Shown piece by piece: positions 34,205 to 45,830 of a stretch of DNA of 64,000 bases (position 1 is its first letter; the number at the start of each line of letters is the position of its first letter). The notes beneath the pieces are model-generated. The model was not told the origin of the DNA. It did not search any database and saw only the letters and a program-made list of their open reading frames with translations. The DNA comes from Trametes villosa. Taxonomy: Eukaryota; Basidiomycota; Agaricomycetes; Polyporales; Polyporaceae. Position numbers and translations under genes: made by a program. The stretch is from NCBI GenBank assembly GCA_002964805.2, contig PUDQ02000001.1, positions 8,704,001-8,768,000 on the forward strand, read 5' to 3'.

Positions 34205-35838
34205 TCATCCCCAAAGGTTAGCGGTAGACTCATCGTCGCCGTAGCGGCCGCCCTTCACGGGGTGAGTCTCCAGAATATGAGCGACCTCTGCCTTCTCTTC
34301 CTCTGTGAGGATGACATCGCCGCCGGCGAGGTTCTCGAGGGTGCGCTCCTTGCGCCTAGAGAGAGGTCAGCTCTCGGACATGTACTTCAAGGGCAGCCGG
34401 TACGCACGCGGAGCCAGGAAGAGGGAGGATCTTCTCGCCGAGGGAGCCCACCCAGCCGATGCAGAGCTGGGCGGGAGTGCAGCCTTTCTTGGCGGCGAGA
34501 GCCTTGATGGCCTCAGCGATCACGAGGTTGTGCTTCAAGTTCTATGGGAGGGTGTTAGGTATATGATGAGCGACTGAGGTGCGGAAGTGTGCTGACCTCC
34601 CCCTTGAAGCGGCTAAAGTGCGCCCGGACGTCCTTGGCTGGTAGGGAAGGAAGCGCGTGAGTTTGACACGATAATTTTGAATATTCTGAGATTGGGCATG
34701 CTCACGGTCAATGTCCTCAGGCTTCGTGAAATTGCCCGTGAGGAGGCCGTGGCCGAGCGGGCTGCGAACGCGCTCGTCATGACGCGCCGGTACTAGCGGG
34801 AAACAGCAGACTTACGAGTAGCCCGCAATTGCGATATCGAGCTCGGCGCAGGTTGCGATCACTACGCAACTTAGGTGAGTAGTTCGTAGTTAAGTCTGGC
34901 TAGTCGCATGCCGTACCTTTCTTCGTCTCCTCCTCGTAGGAGGTCGGGCTGACCTCGATCTCCACGATGGCGATCGGATGGACCTGCGGACAATTCAGCT
35001 GCGCATGTTTATAAAATGTCCCTGAATATACTGACCGCATGAGCACGTCTGACGGTGGCGGCGGCACATTCAGAGAGACCGATATGATCGAATTTGCCCT
35101 CGTTCTTCAACTCCACGAGGGTCTTGACCGTGTCTTCGATGCTGACCTCCTTATCAACACGAGCGGGCTGGAAACAGTCGATCCGCTTCTTGCCGCGGAG
35201 GGCGGAAATGCATATATCCACGCTGCGCCGAAGGTTTTCGGCGCTGTAGCTGCTTGTGAGCGCCGCCTTTAAGCTTATGGCTACGCAATGGAAACGCACG
35301 AGTTATCTATTTTCCTCTTCTCAAGGTTGGCTGCGCCCTAGATAGTGAAGATCAGCGCGTGCGATGGAACAGTAGCGTCTTGTGTTCACCTTGACCATGA
35401 GGAACGTACGGTCCGCGTACTCCGGATACTTCTCGAAGAAGCGCGAAAGCAACTCGAGGTTGTGGGTCGACCAGCCATTGCCATAGAATTGGGCTAGCGG
35501 TCGAGTGAGTTGGGAGGCCCTTGCACTTTCGAACGGTAAGGCTAGTCGCTCACCGCTGTTCAGAACCATCTTGACACCGGGAGGGAGGCTATCGACGCCG
35601 GCCTTGATGGCTTCGAACGCCTGCTCGTCCGGAGCAGGCGTCGGAACCCAGCTGCCCACACAAGTCGTGTCAACATCTGGTCCGTCTCGGCGAGGACATG
35701 CCACTTACGACATGCTCATAAGGCCATGCTGGGCGCGGTCAGCCGGGCTCGATGTGTACCATACTGGATTGTACTCACAATGACTTTCGCGACAACGACA
35801 TCTGAAGCGGTACCACCGAGCTTGGAAGTAGTAACCAT
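34205..35838 (-). CDS. Aldo-keto reductase, copy 1 (pyridoxal reductase / YakC-like)
   Basis: NADPH-dependent (alpha/beta)8 oxidoreductase of the family that includes S. pombe pyridoxal reductase Plr1 and YakC. Start MVTTSKLGGTASDVVVAKVI, then a 20-base micro-exon coding HGLMSMS, then WVPTPAPDEQAFEAIKAGVD. Further blocks: PPGVKMVLNSG, QFYGNGWSTHNLELLSRFFE (catalytic Tyr in FYG), KYPEYADRTFLMVK (Lys), [85 protein letters not shown] and the end YGDDESTANLWG. At least eight introns. A CATATAAG element lies about 85 bases upstream of the ATG. Paralogue of 40119-41769. Exon borders between 34600 and 35000 are approximate. Confidence 0.88.
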
Positions 35839-37112
35839 GGCTGGCTGAGGGGTTGCTGTGGGTTGGTAGGCTGAGAGAGGTAGATGAGTGGCGACCGGTT
35901 ACAACGTTTGCGGCGTCTTATATGCTAGCTCCAGCGTCACCCTCGACGCAGAGGCCAGTTCCATCATATGGGCGCAGTCGTGAGGATCGTAATCGGATGA
36001 AGTCGCCGACCTATTCCGAATCGTCCTTATATAGGCGTAATCCTGTTGACTAGGATGCGCCAGCGATCGCCTCCGTAGGGCACCCGCTGACAGCACCTTG
36101 GGGAGAGCTGCTCTCACGAACCCTCGCGAACCTCGTGTGGTGGACGGCACACGTACGCGTGTCCTGCTCGGCAGTTCTAGTCTTCCCGTTTATTCCGAAT
36201 CTTGGACACATCCGGTGCTCCTATGCGGGTATGTACGCACACAACGGCCACCGTCCAGGCGATGATTGACTGAGACATGGGAAACGGCTACTCATGGTGA
36301 ATTATGTGGTACCCGCTTGAACCGGGTCACGAGGATGCGTGGATATGAGTGTGCATTCGGAATTGCTGGTGACTCCTGGCCCGCCGAACAGGAGAAGACG
36401 GATATCTCCAACACTGCAATGACAGATGCTGAGCGAGCGTTCATTGCCAAGAGTACTGGCAAACGTACTTACAGCGAGCATGTGCGCTAACTACGAGTCC
36501 AGAGTCATCAAAGTAGGCTCGTGGGCGGAAGGTAGCAGTTGATTCCTCCTGAAGGGAGGCTGTAACGATGTGTGAGGGGAGTGCGCAGGTCCCCGTGGAG
36601 ACTGCGGAGTTTGAGCCCTTCTGTACGCTTCGCCTGTCCGCTCGATTTGCCCAGGCCCCACGAAAGCAACGAGCAGAGGTTAGGAGACTAAGAGGAGCTT
36701 CAGGAGAATTTCTTCTGCATTCCGCTGCTAGCTCTCTAACCAGAAGTCTAACATTACGAGGGGTACTGGACTCACAGCATCAACCAGGTGAAGCTTACGC
36801 ATCGTTCCAGCCAAGTGACAGCGGATGGAGATTGGACAGCGCACACATCGGCGGACTTGACGAGAGAAGAGCACTGGTGGTGTCTGGGGTTTTGGGGGTG
36901 CATAGGCGATAGAAAGCATGGTAAACCGTACAAAGCCATACATGGAGGGTGTGAGGTGCGAGTATAACATAACAATGGTGAGACGAGTGACCCTGTTCGC
37001 ATGCATGGAAGATGGTACCGCCAGCCAACCCCCTGGAGCACAGACTGTTCCATCTGTTCGTCGCCGCTGCCATCGCGTACCACCGACTGCTCGTCGATTT
37101 TGGGGTAGTGGC
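35839..37112. other. Intergenic region between AKR copy 1 and eL18
   Basis: 1.27 kb: the left end is the AKR promoter (TATA-like CATATAAG on the minus strand at about 35919), the right end the eL18 3' UTR. No gene recognised. Confidence 0.5.
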
Positions 37113-37899
37113 TTATACCTTGAAGCCACGGGACTTTCGGCGACCGCGACCACGCTCGAACTAGCGAATGGCCGAGATGAGAAAGGAAAGGCATGTTAAG
37201 ATTGCTAAACGTACCTTGCGACCCTTCGACAGGGTGTAGGGCTTCTTGTGCTTGTGGGGGCCCATGCCGAAGTGCTTGACGGCCTCACGGGAGTTCCTCT
37301 TGCCGCGGAGGAGGATGGTGTTCGAGCCAGTAGGCGCGCGGAGGGCGAGCTGGTCGAGGGTCAAAACCTCACCGCCAGCCTTGAGGATGCGCTCCTTGGC
37401 CGCCTGGGTGAACCGGATAGCGGCAATGGAGAGCTTCGGGACCTCGAGAAGGCGAACATCGTCCGTCACGGTACCGACGGTGACGATGATCTTGGAGTCA
37501 CGGTCGGGCGCGCTCTCAGTCTCCTTGACGATGCGGGAGAGGGAAAGGGGGGGACGGTTCGTCTTGGAGAGGAAGAGACGGTGGAGGAGCGTCTGCGCAA
37601 ACCGGGTGGTAAGTTCAGGCTCGACAGTCCAATGCAAACTGCGGGACCTTGTTGAACGCAGAATCCGTGCGCCTGGCGAGGAAACGGTAGAGCTGCGTAG
37701 CAGACGGGTGTAAGTCTTTGAAATGCGCACAAGTCTGACTTTAGCGTACCTTGACCAGCAAGAGCAGGTAGGGATCCTCGCTCTTGGGGGCGGTACGATT
37801 GCCCTTCTTGACGTGATGCTTTGCGATGTCGATACCCTACACGCAGCGGAACGTTTAGATCGAGTGCGAGGTCGTCGAGCAGCATAGCGGGCTCACCAT
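37113..37899 (-). CDS. RPL18: 60S ribosomal protein eL18
   Basis: The first coding exon is the ATG alone (37899-37897), spliced via GTGAGC..TGTAG to [20 protein letters not shown]. Next: DPYLLLLVK, intron, [15 protein letters not shown], intron [32 protein letters not shown], then [56 protein letters not shown], a final intron GTACGT..GCTAG, and [15 protein letters not shown]. Every block matches eukaryotic eL18, a structural protein of the large subunit. Divergent from the Tra2-like gene with only 183 bases between start codons. Confidence 0.96.
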
Positions 37900-38082
37900 C
37901 TTGCTCTTACCGGGGTTTGCGGTTCGGGGTCGTCTGCAGTCGACAGTACGGACGCTCGGCGGCACGCGGTGGCTGAGAGCTATACATCACCACCAAATAA
38001 GGTTTGACTTCCCTCGCGGACTCCGAAATGGTCATAGCCTCGGAGCCAAACAAGCGCAAATCGCTTGCTAAGTTCAACCACC
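37900..38082. promoter_or_regulatory. Compact bidirectional promoter of eL18 and the Tra2-like gene
   Basis: 183 bases separate the two start codons. No TATA box is evident, as is common for ribosomal-protein genes. The region must hold both 5' UTRs and both promoters. Confidence 0.6.
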
Positions 38083-39193
38083 ATGGTGAGTCGCCCCATT
38101 CACGCGTCGCGTCTGCTGAGTGAGGCCACGTCGCTGTTGAGGACGACGTGCCCGCCGCTCGCGTCGATGTGCAGCTCCCATAACTGACCGCGCTCATATT
38201 ATATGTACAGTACGCTGACGCCGCCCCTGCCGCCGACCCCTACAACGAGGCGTACAGCACCGAGCCTCCACCGCCCGCTGCTGCCCCGGCTTCTGACTCC
38301 AGGGACCGCGACTTGCCCCCTCCTAGGGGCCGTTCTCGCTCCAGGAGTCCTGTGCGGTCCTCCAGCTACCGCAGGTCGCCAGCTCCTCGCCGCCCTCCCC
38401 AAGCACCCATTGTTAGTTCGCCTTATAACACCGTACTTGTCGTGTTTACTAACCAGGCTTAGCAGGCGCCTAATCCTTCCAACGTGTTGGGAGTCTTCGG
38501 CCTGAGTATCCGTACGACCGAGCGTGATTTGGACGACGAATTCAGTCGCTTTGGACGGGTGGAGAAGGTGGTCATTGTGTATGATCAAAGGGTGCGCATG
38601 GAACCTCGACACGTCCTTCGTTGTCGTGCTTATCTTTGCCAGCAGTCTGACCGCTCCCGCGGGTTCGGCTTCATCACTATGTCTACCACCGATGAAGCGG
38701 GCCGCTGCATCAAGGAGCTCAATGGCGTGGTAAGTGCATGTACTCCTGACGTCGTATTCGTTGTTAATCGCGGGTCCAGGAACTGAACGGTCGTCGCATC
38801 CGTGTCGACTATTCAGTCACTGACCGTCCCCATGCGCCCACTCCGGGCGAGTATATGGGGCACAGGCGGCGTCGTGGCCGGGAAACCTATGGCGGTCGGG
38901 ACGAACGCTATGATCGCTACGACGACCGGGACCGCCGCGATCGCGATCCGTACAGGAGCAGCCGGTACGACAGGGACGACAGGGACCGCGACCACTACGG
39001 CAGGGACAACAGGGACTGGCGCGACCGCCGTAGCCCTCCTCCGCGTTCTCGTTACTCGCCGGAGTACAGACGGCGCCGGAGCTACTCGAGAAGCCCTCCG
39101 AGGGGAAGCAGCCCTACTCGTGCTCGGGATTACGATGCCCCTTCATCGAGCGCTGTGCCTGCCGCGAACGGCAACGCCGACTCTCGCTGGTGA
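38083..39193 (+). CDS. Tra2-like SR-type RNA-binding protein
   Basis: The first coding exon is only ATG (38083-38085), followed by GTGAGT..TGTACAG. Exon 2 reads [15 protein letters not shown] and an Arg/Ser block ([20 protein letters not shown]). The RRM follows: RNP2-like [37 protein letters not shown]1-like [24 protein letters not shown], ending [15 protein letters not shown]. The linker after the RRM ([12 protein letters not shown]) is typical of Transformer-2. The C-terminus is rich in Arg, Asp, Tyr and Ser (many RYDR/DRDRD units), then [20 protein letters not shown], ending NADSRW. Expected to be a nuclear splicing regulator. Its own ATG-only exon and the shared promoter with eL18 are notable. 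Confidence 0.92.
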
Positions 39194-40118
39194 AGCAACC
39201 GTGCGTTGACTGTCTAAAGTGTCTCACCGTTGCCGCTTTGCTTTGATATCTTGGGACGAGTGGCTCCTCGTAGAAGCCTCGGGCAACAACAAGGTTGTCA
39301 AGTCGGAAGGGCATCGCAGCGGTCTCGTTCCTGCAAGACTTACGTTTCCTCAAGTTGTTATCTCCCCCGTCTCTGGACTTGTTCTCCCTTCAATAGCACA
39401 AAACCCCAAGTGTCAAGTTCCGTTTCCGTACCGCCCTCCAAAGTCCTGTAATGTTCGCTGTTCTACATTGAATGTTTGCAAGTGCAAGACAAGTCGTGAA
39501 AGAAAGCAAGCTGGGCGTCAAGTGCATCGTTGGTACTGTCCTGACGCCGTCCAGGTGAGGGGCCCATTCCGTATGCCTACTGACAGTCATTTAAGCCGTC
39601 GAGCTCGTCGAGGTGCAAGAAATACTGCGGAGATGAAGGCACGATGTTTCGGGCGCTGCGAGGTGGTGCTGCGGCAAGGGCACGTCAAGGCCACGACGGC
39701 AGGCATGCGAACAAGCGGTACGTATGATCGGGCGGTGAGTTGGAGTCGAGCCACGTTGTTTCATCGTCGAGGGCAACGGGTGTCTGTTCGGTTCCCATGA
39801 TTCATGTATTTTACTTCCCTCATCTTACGAATATATCAGTTCATAAATCCTCTCATGCCTGCGTTCCGCCGCGGCTCGCAATGCATACTTCGAGGCCAAT
39901 ACTTAGCTTCAACACTGATGCAGACGTCTTGATACTGGCGTTCCAACTGGCTCGGCTCGCCCTTGGAAGGTGTACTGCGGCGGAAGTCAACCAATGCAGC
40001 CGCAAGATTATCTTCCTTTCATACTGCGTGCGTAGATCGTACATGGGACTCGGAGTGTGCCAGTCATAGTATGGCCGCCGTGAAGTGCGCGACGGCCGAC
40101 GTGTGCGCGCTCTCGATC
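39194..40118. other. Convergent intergenic region (Tra2-like 3' / AKR copy 2 3')
   Basis: 925 bases with no supported gene; open frames have no recognisable motif. Contains the 3' UTRs of both neighbours. Confidence 0.5.
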
Positions 40119-41769
40119 TCAACCCCAAAGTTTCAGGTCGATCGCGTGTCCGAAACCGCGGTCTCCTTGAAGGGGGTTCTCCTCCATGACCCGGGCGATA
40201 CCCGCCAGGTCTTCCTGGCTGAGCTCGACATCGGCCCCGTACAAGTTCTCGAGGGTGCGTTCCTTGCGCCTGTTGTACCATGACAATGTTAGTGGTGTGA
40301 GTGTGAGTGGCCTCCCTGATGTCGGAGAGACTGGTGATATAAGACGTACGAAGAGCCGGGCAAGGGGATGACCTTCTCCCCGAGCGCGCCCACCCAGGCG
40401 ATGCTGAGCTGCGCGGGGGTGCAGCCTTTCTTCGCGGCGAGGCTGGTGAAGGCGTCGATCAGGCGACGGCTGTAGTGCCAGTTCTGCCGGCGCGTGAGTG
40501 TGGTTTGGCACTGGAAAGCGAGACGACGCACCTCTCCCTGGACGCGAGTCATCATGCTGAAGCGACCTGAGGGAATGGTGAGTACGGTTCTCAATAGACA
40601 GGAGGAATTGGTCTTACCAGGCAAGTCCTGCGGCTGCTTGACGGCGCCGGTGGTCATTCCATGGGCCAGAGGACTGCCTTTGTGTCAGCACTAGTTCATG
40701 TATGCGCTCCGAGATGCGATGACGTACGAGTACGCAGCGATGGCAATGTCGAGCTCCGCGCAGGTAGCGATGACTGAGCGAGCAAAAACATCAGTGTCTG
40801 AAGTGCGAAAGAGATGGCTTGATGCTGTACCCTTCTTGGTCTCTTCCTCGTACACCATCGGGCTAATCTCGATCTCCGCGACGGAGACAGGGTAGACCTA
40901 TGCGCCGCTTAGAGAAGGAGTTCACGCGCATGGAGAAGAACCGAGCACATACGGCATGTCCGCGGCGCAGGGTGTCCGCACGGCACTCCGAGAGGCCGAT
41001 GTGGTCGAACTTGCCCTCGCGCACCATCTCGACGAGCGTGCGCATCGTGTCCTCCACGCTCACGTCCGGGTCGATGCGCGCGGGCTGGAAGAGGTCGATC
41101 TTCTTCGTGCCGCGCAGGGCGCCGATGCACTTGTCGACGCTGCGGCGGAGGTCGTCTCTCCTGATGGCAGTACCTGGTGTCAGCGGCGGGGATGGGCACG
41201 AGGGAGGTAGAGGTGCGCACTTGCAGCTCAGCTGGTGCAGGCCGGTCGTTCCGCCCTACAAGCTGTGTCTAGCGCGGAAGTGGCATGATGCATGGGACAA
41301 CGGGCTTACCTTGACGGACAGGAAGGTCTTCTCCGCATACTCCGGGTACTTGTCGTAAAAGCGCGCGAGAAGCTCGAGGTTAGAGAGACCCCAGTTGTTG
41401 TCGTAGAATTCGGCTGCGCGCGTTCGGTCAGCGTGGTACCGGAAGCGCGGCGTGGGTTGTGCTCACAGCTGTTGAGGAACGCCTTGGTACCCGGAGGCAG
41501 GTCGTCGACGCCGGCCTTGATGGATTTGAAGGCCTGTTCATCGGGTATAGGCACGTCGCGCATGCTACTGTTCAACCCGAAGGCAATGTCTTAAACACAG
41601 TTGCGGCAAATTTGGAGTTCTGGGACACACGTCATCGTCATCAACCCATGCTACAGCGCAAGAAAGTCTCAGGGCAACGGTCAGCGGTGAAGAAAATCCT
41701 GTTGCTTACCGCCACTTTCGCAACGACGACATCCTTAGCGGTCCCTCCGAGCTTCGTTGTCTTGACCAT
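40119..41769 (-). CDS. Aldo-keto reductase, copy 2 (pyridoxal reductase / YakC-like)
   Basis: Paralogue of 34205-35838 with the same exon plan. Start [20 protein letters not shown]; micro-exon HGLMTMT; then [20 protein letters not shown] (copy 1 has a Trp where this copy has SMRD). Blocks: [33 protein letters not shown] (catalytic Tyr), [14 protein letters not shown] (Lys), [24 protein letters not shown] helix, [68 protein letters not shown], ending HAIDLKLWG. The block between 41100 and 41200 was read from the opposite strand and is approximate. NADPH-dependent carbonyl reduction is expected; substrate unknown. Confidence 0.88.
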
Positions 41770-42073
41770 GGCAATGAATCTGGCCGAATCAGTGTGGTGG
41801 ATGTGAGAATGTACTGGTGACATAGTCCTCCGCCTCGCCTCGCCCCTTTATATGCATCACCGAGGGAAGGAGCAAGCCGTCAGTACGTATGGGCGCGGCA
41901 CAACCTGCGGCGAAGGGGCCGCCGCTATAGCAGAACGCTAAGTGCGACCCGATCTTAAATCCGACGCTCACATGCGGCTTGGGAAGTTTAGGCCGGCGAA
42001 CACGCAGCACAGTATATGCGCAAACTATGCCGGGTACTGAGTACAATGCTATGTGACAAGGATGGTACAAGTA
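41770..42073. other. Upstream region of AKR copy 2 / 3' region of Tti2 gene
   Basis: About 300 bases; the minus strand carries CATATAAAG near 41845-41855, a probable TATA box for AKR copy 2. No gene. Confidence 0.5.
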
Positions 42074-43780
42074 CTCTGTAAGGCACAGTCAGCGTCAGCA
42101 TCAGTCTCTCGACGATGGGTTGTCGGCGCTTACATGATGTTGCCCCTTCAGAGACGGGTGTGAGGTCGAAGAGCGGCTCGAACAACTTGCGGTCAAGTAC
42201 AAGGATGCGCTGCACTTCCGCCTGCAAGATGAGACTCAGTATAAGAGCCGCAGTGGCATGTCATAGCACGTACATCATGCTCGGGAACCGTTGTGCGACA
42301 CGCGGCATCGAGCGCGGCACACACGCCGCGTAGCTCGGCTTTCAGTGCTATGCTCTCTGTGGGCAGAAGATAGGTCAAGGTCACTATACGAATGCCGGCC
42401 AAATATGCACTCACCAGGGTCGTCTGCGCTGCGATCTGCGAGCACTACCCAGCACTTAAGTACGGCCTCGAGGATCGTGTCCCTCCACTTATGTATCCTG
42501 GGCTTGCAGGCTCGCATCACGGCGGACAGCGCGAAAACGGAAGCCAACTTGTACGTCGTAGATGTGTCGTTCTCTGGGGCGGGGATCAGGGGGAAGACCA
42601 GCTGAGGGATCAATGCCTGCGGCGGGAGGAGTTGCATTGGCATGCTATGCGCGGAGCTGGAGAGGCCCACTGACTTTGAGGTAACGCGCCGTGCCGATGT
42701 CCAAAGCGTCAACGATTGAAGGTATCGCATCTAAGGACGCCTGTAGGGCATCCAGCTCGCGCGAGGCATACACCCAGATGTTGCCGATGATGCTGTCCCC
42801 CAGCAGCGAGCATAAGTGATCGAACCGCGCAGCCGACCCGTTTGACGTCGTCAGCTCGACCAAACGGATGTATGTGGCGACCGCGCTGCGGATTAGTTCA
42901 GGTGTTTCTGGATTATGTAGGAACGTAAGACATGTTTTGAGGGACTGCTGTACTATCAGCAGTGCGTTCATGGCGAGAACGGCCCTCTTACTCACCGTCG
43001 TGAGCAAGACATCCACGCCGGTGCGGCGTAGCAGATCGGCAGGGGCTTGTTCCAGTAGAAGTGAAGCCAAGTGTACTCCTTGCAGCTTGTGTGCGGCTTG
43101 GTAGTCGTCAAGGTATGTCATGATCGGAGGGATAAACATGTGCCATAACCTCTCGATGGCCCGGCCCTACGCTAGATGGTAAGTACCGGAGTCGCCGGGA
43201 GGACCAGAGCGGAGCACACATCTGCATGCCGTAGACACCACGACAGAACATTGATCAGCTCCGGATGCGACTTCCACTCTTGCGCTTCCAAGTAGTCAAG
43301 ATGTCCCAAAGGGCCTCCGGCTGAGCGAGGGAGTTTGCGACCCGTGTCCGCGTTGAGGTTCGGATGTGGGTTCAAAGCGAACACAGACTTCACATAGTCG
43401 CGTAGTATCCGCTCCAACAGCTCAGTGCTGGGATTTTTGTACGAGGACAAGATATCTGTCTACGCTTCAGCCAGTGCGTTCTCGCAATTCGGCGCCCATC
43501 ACTTACCCTGCGCTGTTTTTTGACTAGAATCTAGCACCCAAGCGCCTTCACCGTCGAAGGCAGAGACGGTGTATACGGTCGCGGCCTGGGATGATGCCGC
43601 TATCGTTTCTTGGACTCGGAGGTAATCTCGCAACGCGAGGAGAACGTCGCAAGCCTTTTGCTTCCACTGCTCGAGCCGCACAATGACTTCAGGCTCTGTT
43701 TGGTCGTCGTACTTGGCGAACTCTGGTGGGACACGGAGGTCGTCTACAAATGCTTGTGTGGAAATCGCCTGGTTTGCCAT
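42074..43780 (-). CDS. Tti2-like subunit of the TTT (Tel2-Tti1-Tti2) PIKK chaperone complex
   Basis: Helical-repeat protein that with Tel2, Tti1 and Hsp90 stabilises PIK-like kinases (TOR, ATM/ATR types). Start MANQAISTQAFVDDLRVPPE (exon 1 43780-43507; an in-frame upstream ATG at 43888 is possible but lies in the short divergent promoter). Later exons: ELLERILRDYVKSVFALNPH, EWKSHPELINVLSWCLRHAD, RLWHMFIPPIMTYLDDYQAA, LLRRTGVDVLLTTVSKRAVL, QQSLKTCLTFLHNPETPELI, then QLVFPLIPAPENDTSTTYKL and HKWRDTILEAVLKCWVVLAD, and a C-terminal VQRILVLDRKLFEPLFDLTP. The spacing HPELINVLSWCLR and the WHxxIPP block are family hallmarks. The stop codon is probably created across the last intron (42074); this end is approximate. 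Assignment rests on motif memory, not a search. Confidence 0.72.
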
Positions 43781-43986
43781 AGAAGTTGGGCGGGCGGTGG
43801 CGGTAGGTGGCCAAGATGTGGCTGGACGCCGCGAACGCGTGAGCGCGTCTGCGCGTCGTGGGCGTCTACGCGTCTTTCCTCTCGCCACAGCCAGGGCTCA
43901 CCATCCTTTCTCCTGTTTGTTTACCCTACAGCCGCACGCCGATTGGCATTGTCCGTATTTGAAAGGACCGCGGCGAGATATACGCC
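43781..43986. promoter_or_regulatory. Bidirectional promoter between Tti2-like and Swd1 genes
   Basis: 206 bases between the two start codons, C/T-rich on the plus strand near 43880-43930. No TATA box seen. Confidence 0.5.
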
Positions 43987-45830
43987 ATGAACAAGACCGT
44001 AGCAAGTGAGTGGGACTTCCTGCATCGAACACATTGCTACAGTGGCTGAACTGACCCATCGTTAGATCTCTTCACGTCGCCCTATCCGACGGCGATACAG
44101 ACGTCGCTGGACTCGCTGGCGACCATAGCACGGTTTGACCAATCTGGAAAGTACATTGCGGCTGGTCGGCAGGATGGACTTGCTGTGGTATGGGATCTCG
44201 TTACGAGGGGCCAGGTCCGGTGGCTGGAGGGTCATGTCAAAGGCATCACCAGTATCGAGTGCGTATGCTCATCACTCATGCATGCTGACTGACGTTCACG
44301 CGGTACAGCTGGTCACAGAACTCGCGCTATGTCATGACTTCGTCCAAGGACTGGAATGTCATCGTATGGGACCTCGCGTCTGACATGGACCCGCCGCGCC
44401 GTCAAGCCACCATTCGTTTCGACGTCCCCGTCGTTTCCGCCTCATTCCACCCCAAGAACAGGTGAGTATTACGGTTCCATCATAAGCACTGTGCTCCTGA
44501 CGCTGAAGTACAGCAAGATCATCCTCGTGCTCCTGAGCAGCGGCGAAGCGTACATTGTGGATCTACGCCGAGAATACCGCGGGCGTTACGAGCTCTGCGA
44601 AGTCCAAGACGAAAGCGATGACGAGTCTCAAATGAGCCGAGTGGCAAGGTAAGTAACTGCCATTGGACGTCAGTGTCTTGTAGCCGTGTTGAATGCCATA
44701 CGCCAGGTCGGCCTTTTCAGCGGCCCGTTTTGATCCCTCTGGCAAACACGTCTTCTTGGGCACGACATTGGGATTTGTGCTGGTGTTCAACTCGCGTACG
44801 AAGACGGTGGGTCGAATGCTCACTCTCTCAACTGCGATACTCATGTGCTGTTCAGATGGTTGCTAGACACAAAATATTGGGCGGGACCAGCGTCATTCGT
44901 GGAATTGAGTTCGCCGCGTCTGGCCGGTACGGTCACCCGTCTTACAGCCTGACCTCTCACCTAACTGATTATACCCACTATCGTAGACGAATGGTGACCA
45001 ATTCTCAGGACCGCATACTACGGCAGTTCAGTCTGCCCGTATACCCACCGCCAACTCTGGACGGCGAGTATATCGAACAGGAGCTCGAGCCGACCCATCG
45101 CTTCCAGGATCCCATCAGCAAAGTGGGATGGCACGCGATGTCATACAGTCCAGACGGAGAATGGTTGGCTGGAGGTACGGCCTGCATGTAGCCTGGGTAC
45201 CGCTCGTGTCAAGCTCACGACCGTGTGCAGGCGCTGCGGACGATGCGGCACATAAGATCTACGTCTGGGACTCGGGCAGAGAAGGTCTCCTAGCTAGCAC
45301 ACTGGATGGCGGACGCGAGCTACTGACCTACGTCCATGTGAGTCCGCCCCGTCCTTCCCAGCAGTTCAATGATAGCTCAACTGTCGGTTCCAGTGGCATC
45401 CGCGAAAACCTCTGATCGCCTCCGTGACGAACATGGGCAACATCCTCATCTGGCACTGTCCAACCGAGGAGCGCTGGGGCGCCTTCGCGGGCGGGTTCGA
45501 GGAGGTCGACGAGAACGTCGAATACGAAGAGCGCGAGGATGAGTTCGACATCGTACGTCTTCTCGCCTCTCCTCCGATGTTTCTTTCGACTCGCTGATGG
45601 AAACCGGTATGCAGGAAGACGAGGCAGATATCGCCCGGCGCAAGATGCTGGAAGAGGAAGAGGACGTCGACATCGAGGGAGGCGCTGTGGACGCGGCTGA
45701 AAGCGTTGCAGACCACCTACGTCAGCCTACCGATAACAACGACGACGACGTGCTGTGGGCGCTGGACGAGCCTGATGACGACATCAAGGACTGGAAGATG
45801 AAGGTCCTGATCGAGGACGAGCAGGACTGA
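43987..45830 (+). CDS. SWD1: COMPASS subunit Swd1 / RbBP5 (WD40 protein)
   Basis: WD40-repeat subunit of the Set1 histone H3K4 methyltransferase complex. Exon 1 (MNKTVA) is followed by NLFTSPYPTAIQTSLDSLAT and the first blade: YIAAGRQDGLAVVWDLVTRG. Second blade: WSQNSRYVMTSSKDWNVIVW, then PPRRQATIRFDVPVVSASFH. Later blocks: SAFSAARFDPSGKHVFLGTT, RMVTNSQDRILRQFSLPVYP, EPTHRFQDPISKVGWHAMSY, GAADDAAHKIYVWDSGREGL, HWHPRKPLIASVTNMGNILI. The tail EEVDENVEYEEREDEFDIED is the acidic RbBP5 segment that contacts the rest of COMPASS (the ENxEYxERExEFD pattern), then an acidic C-terminus ending VLIEDEQD. About eight introns of 50-60 bases. Divergent from the Tti2-like gene. Confidence 0.94.
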
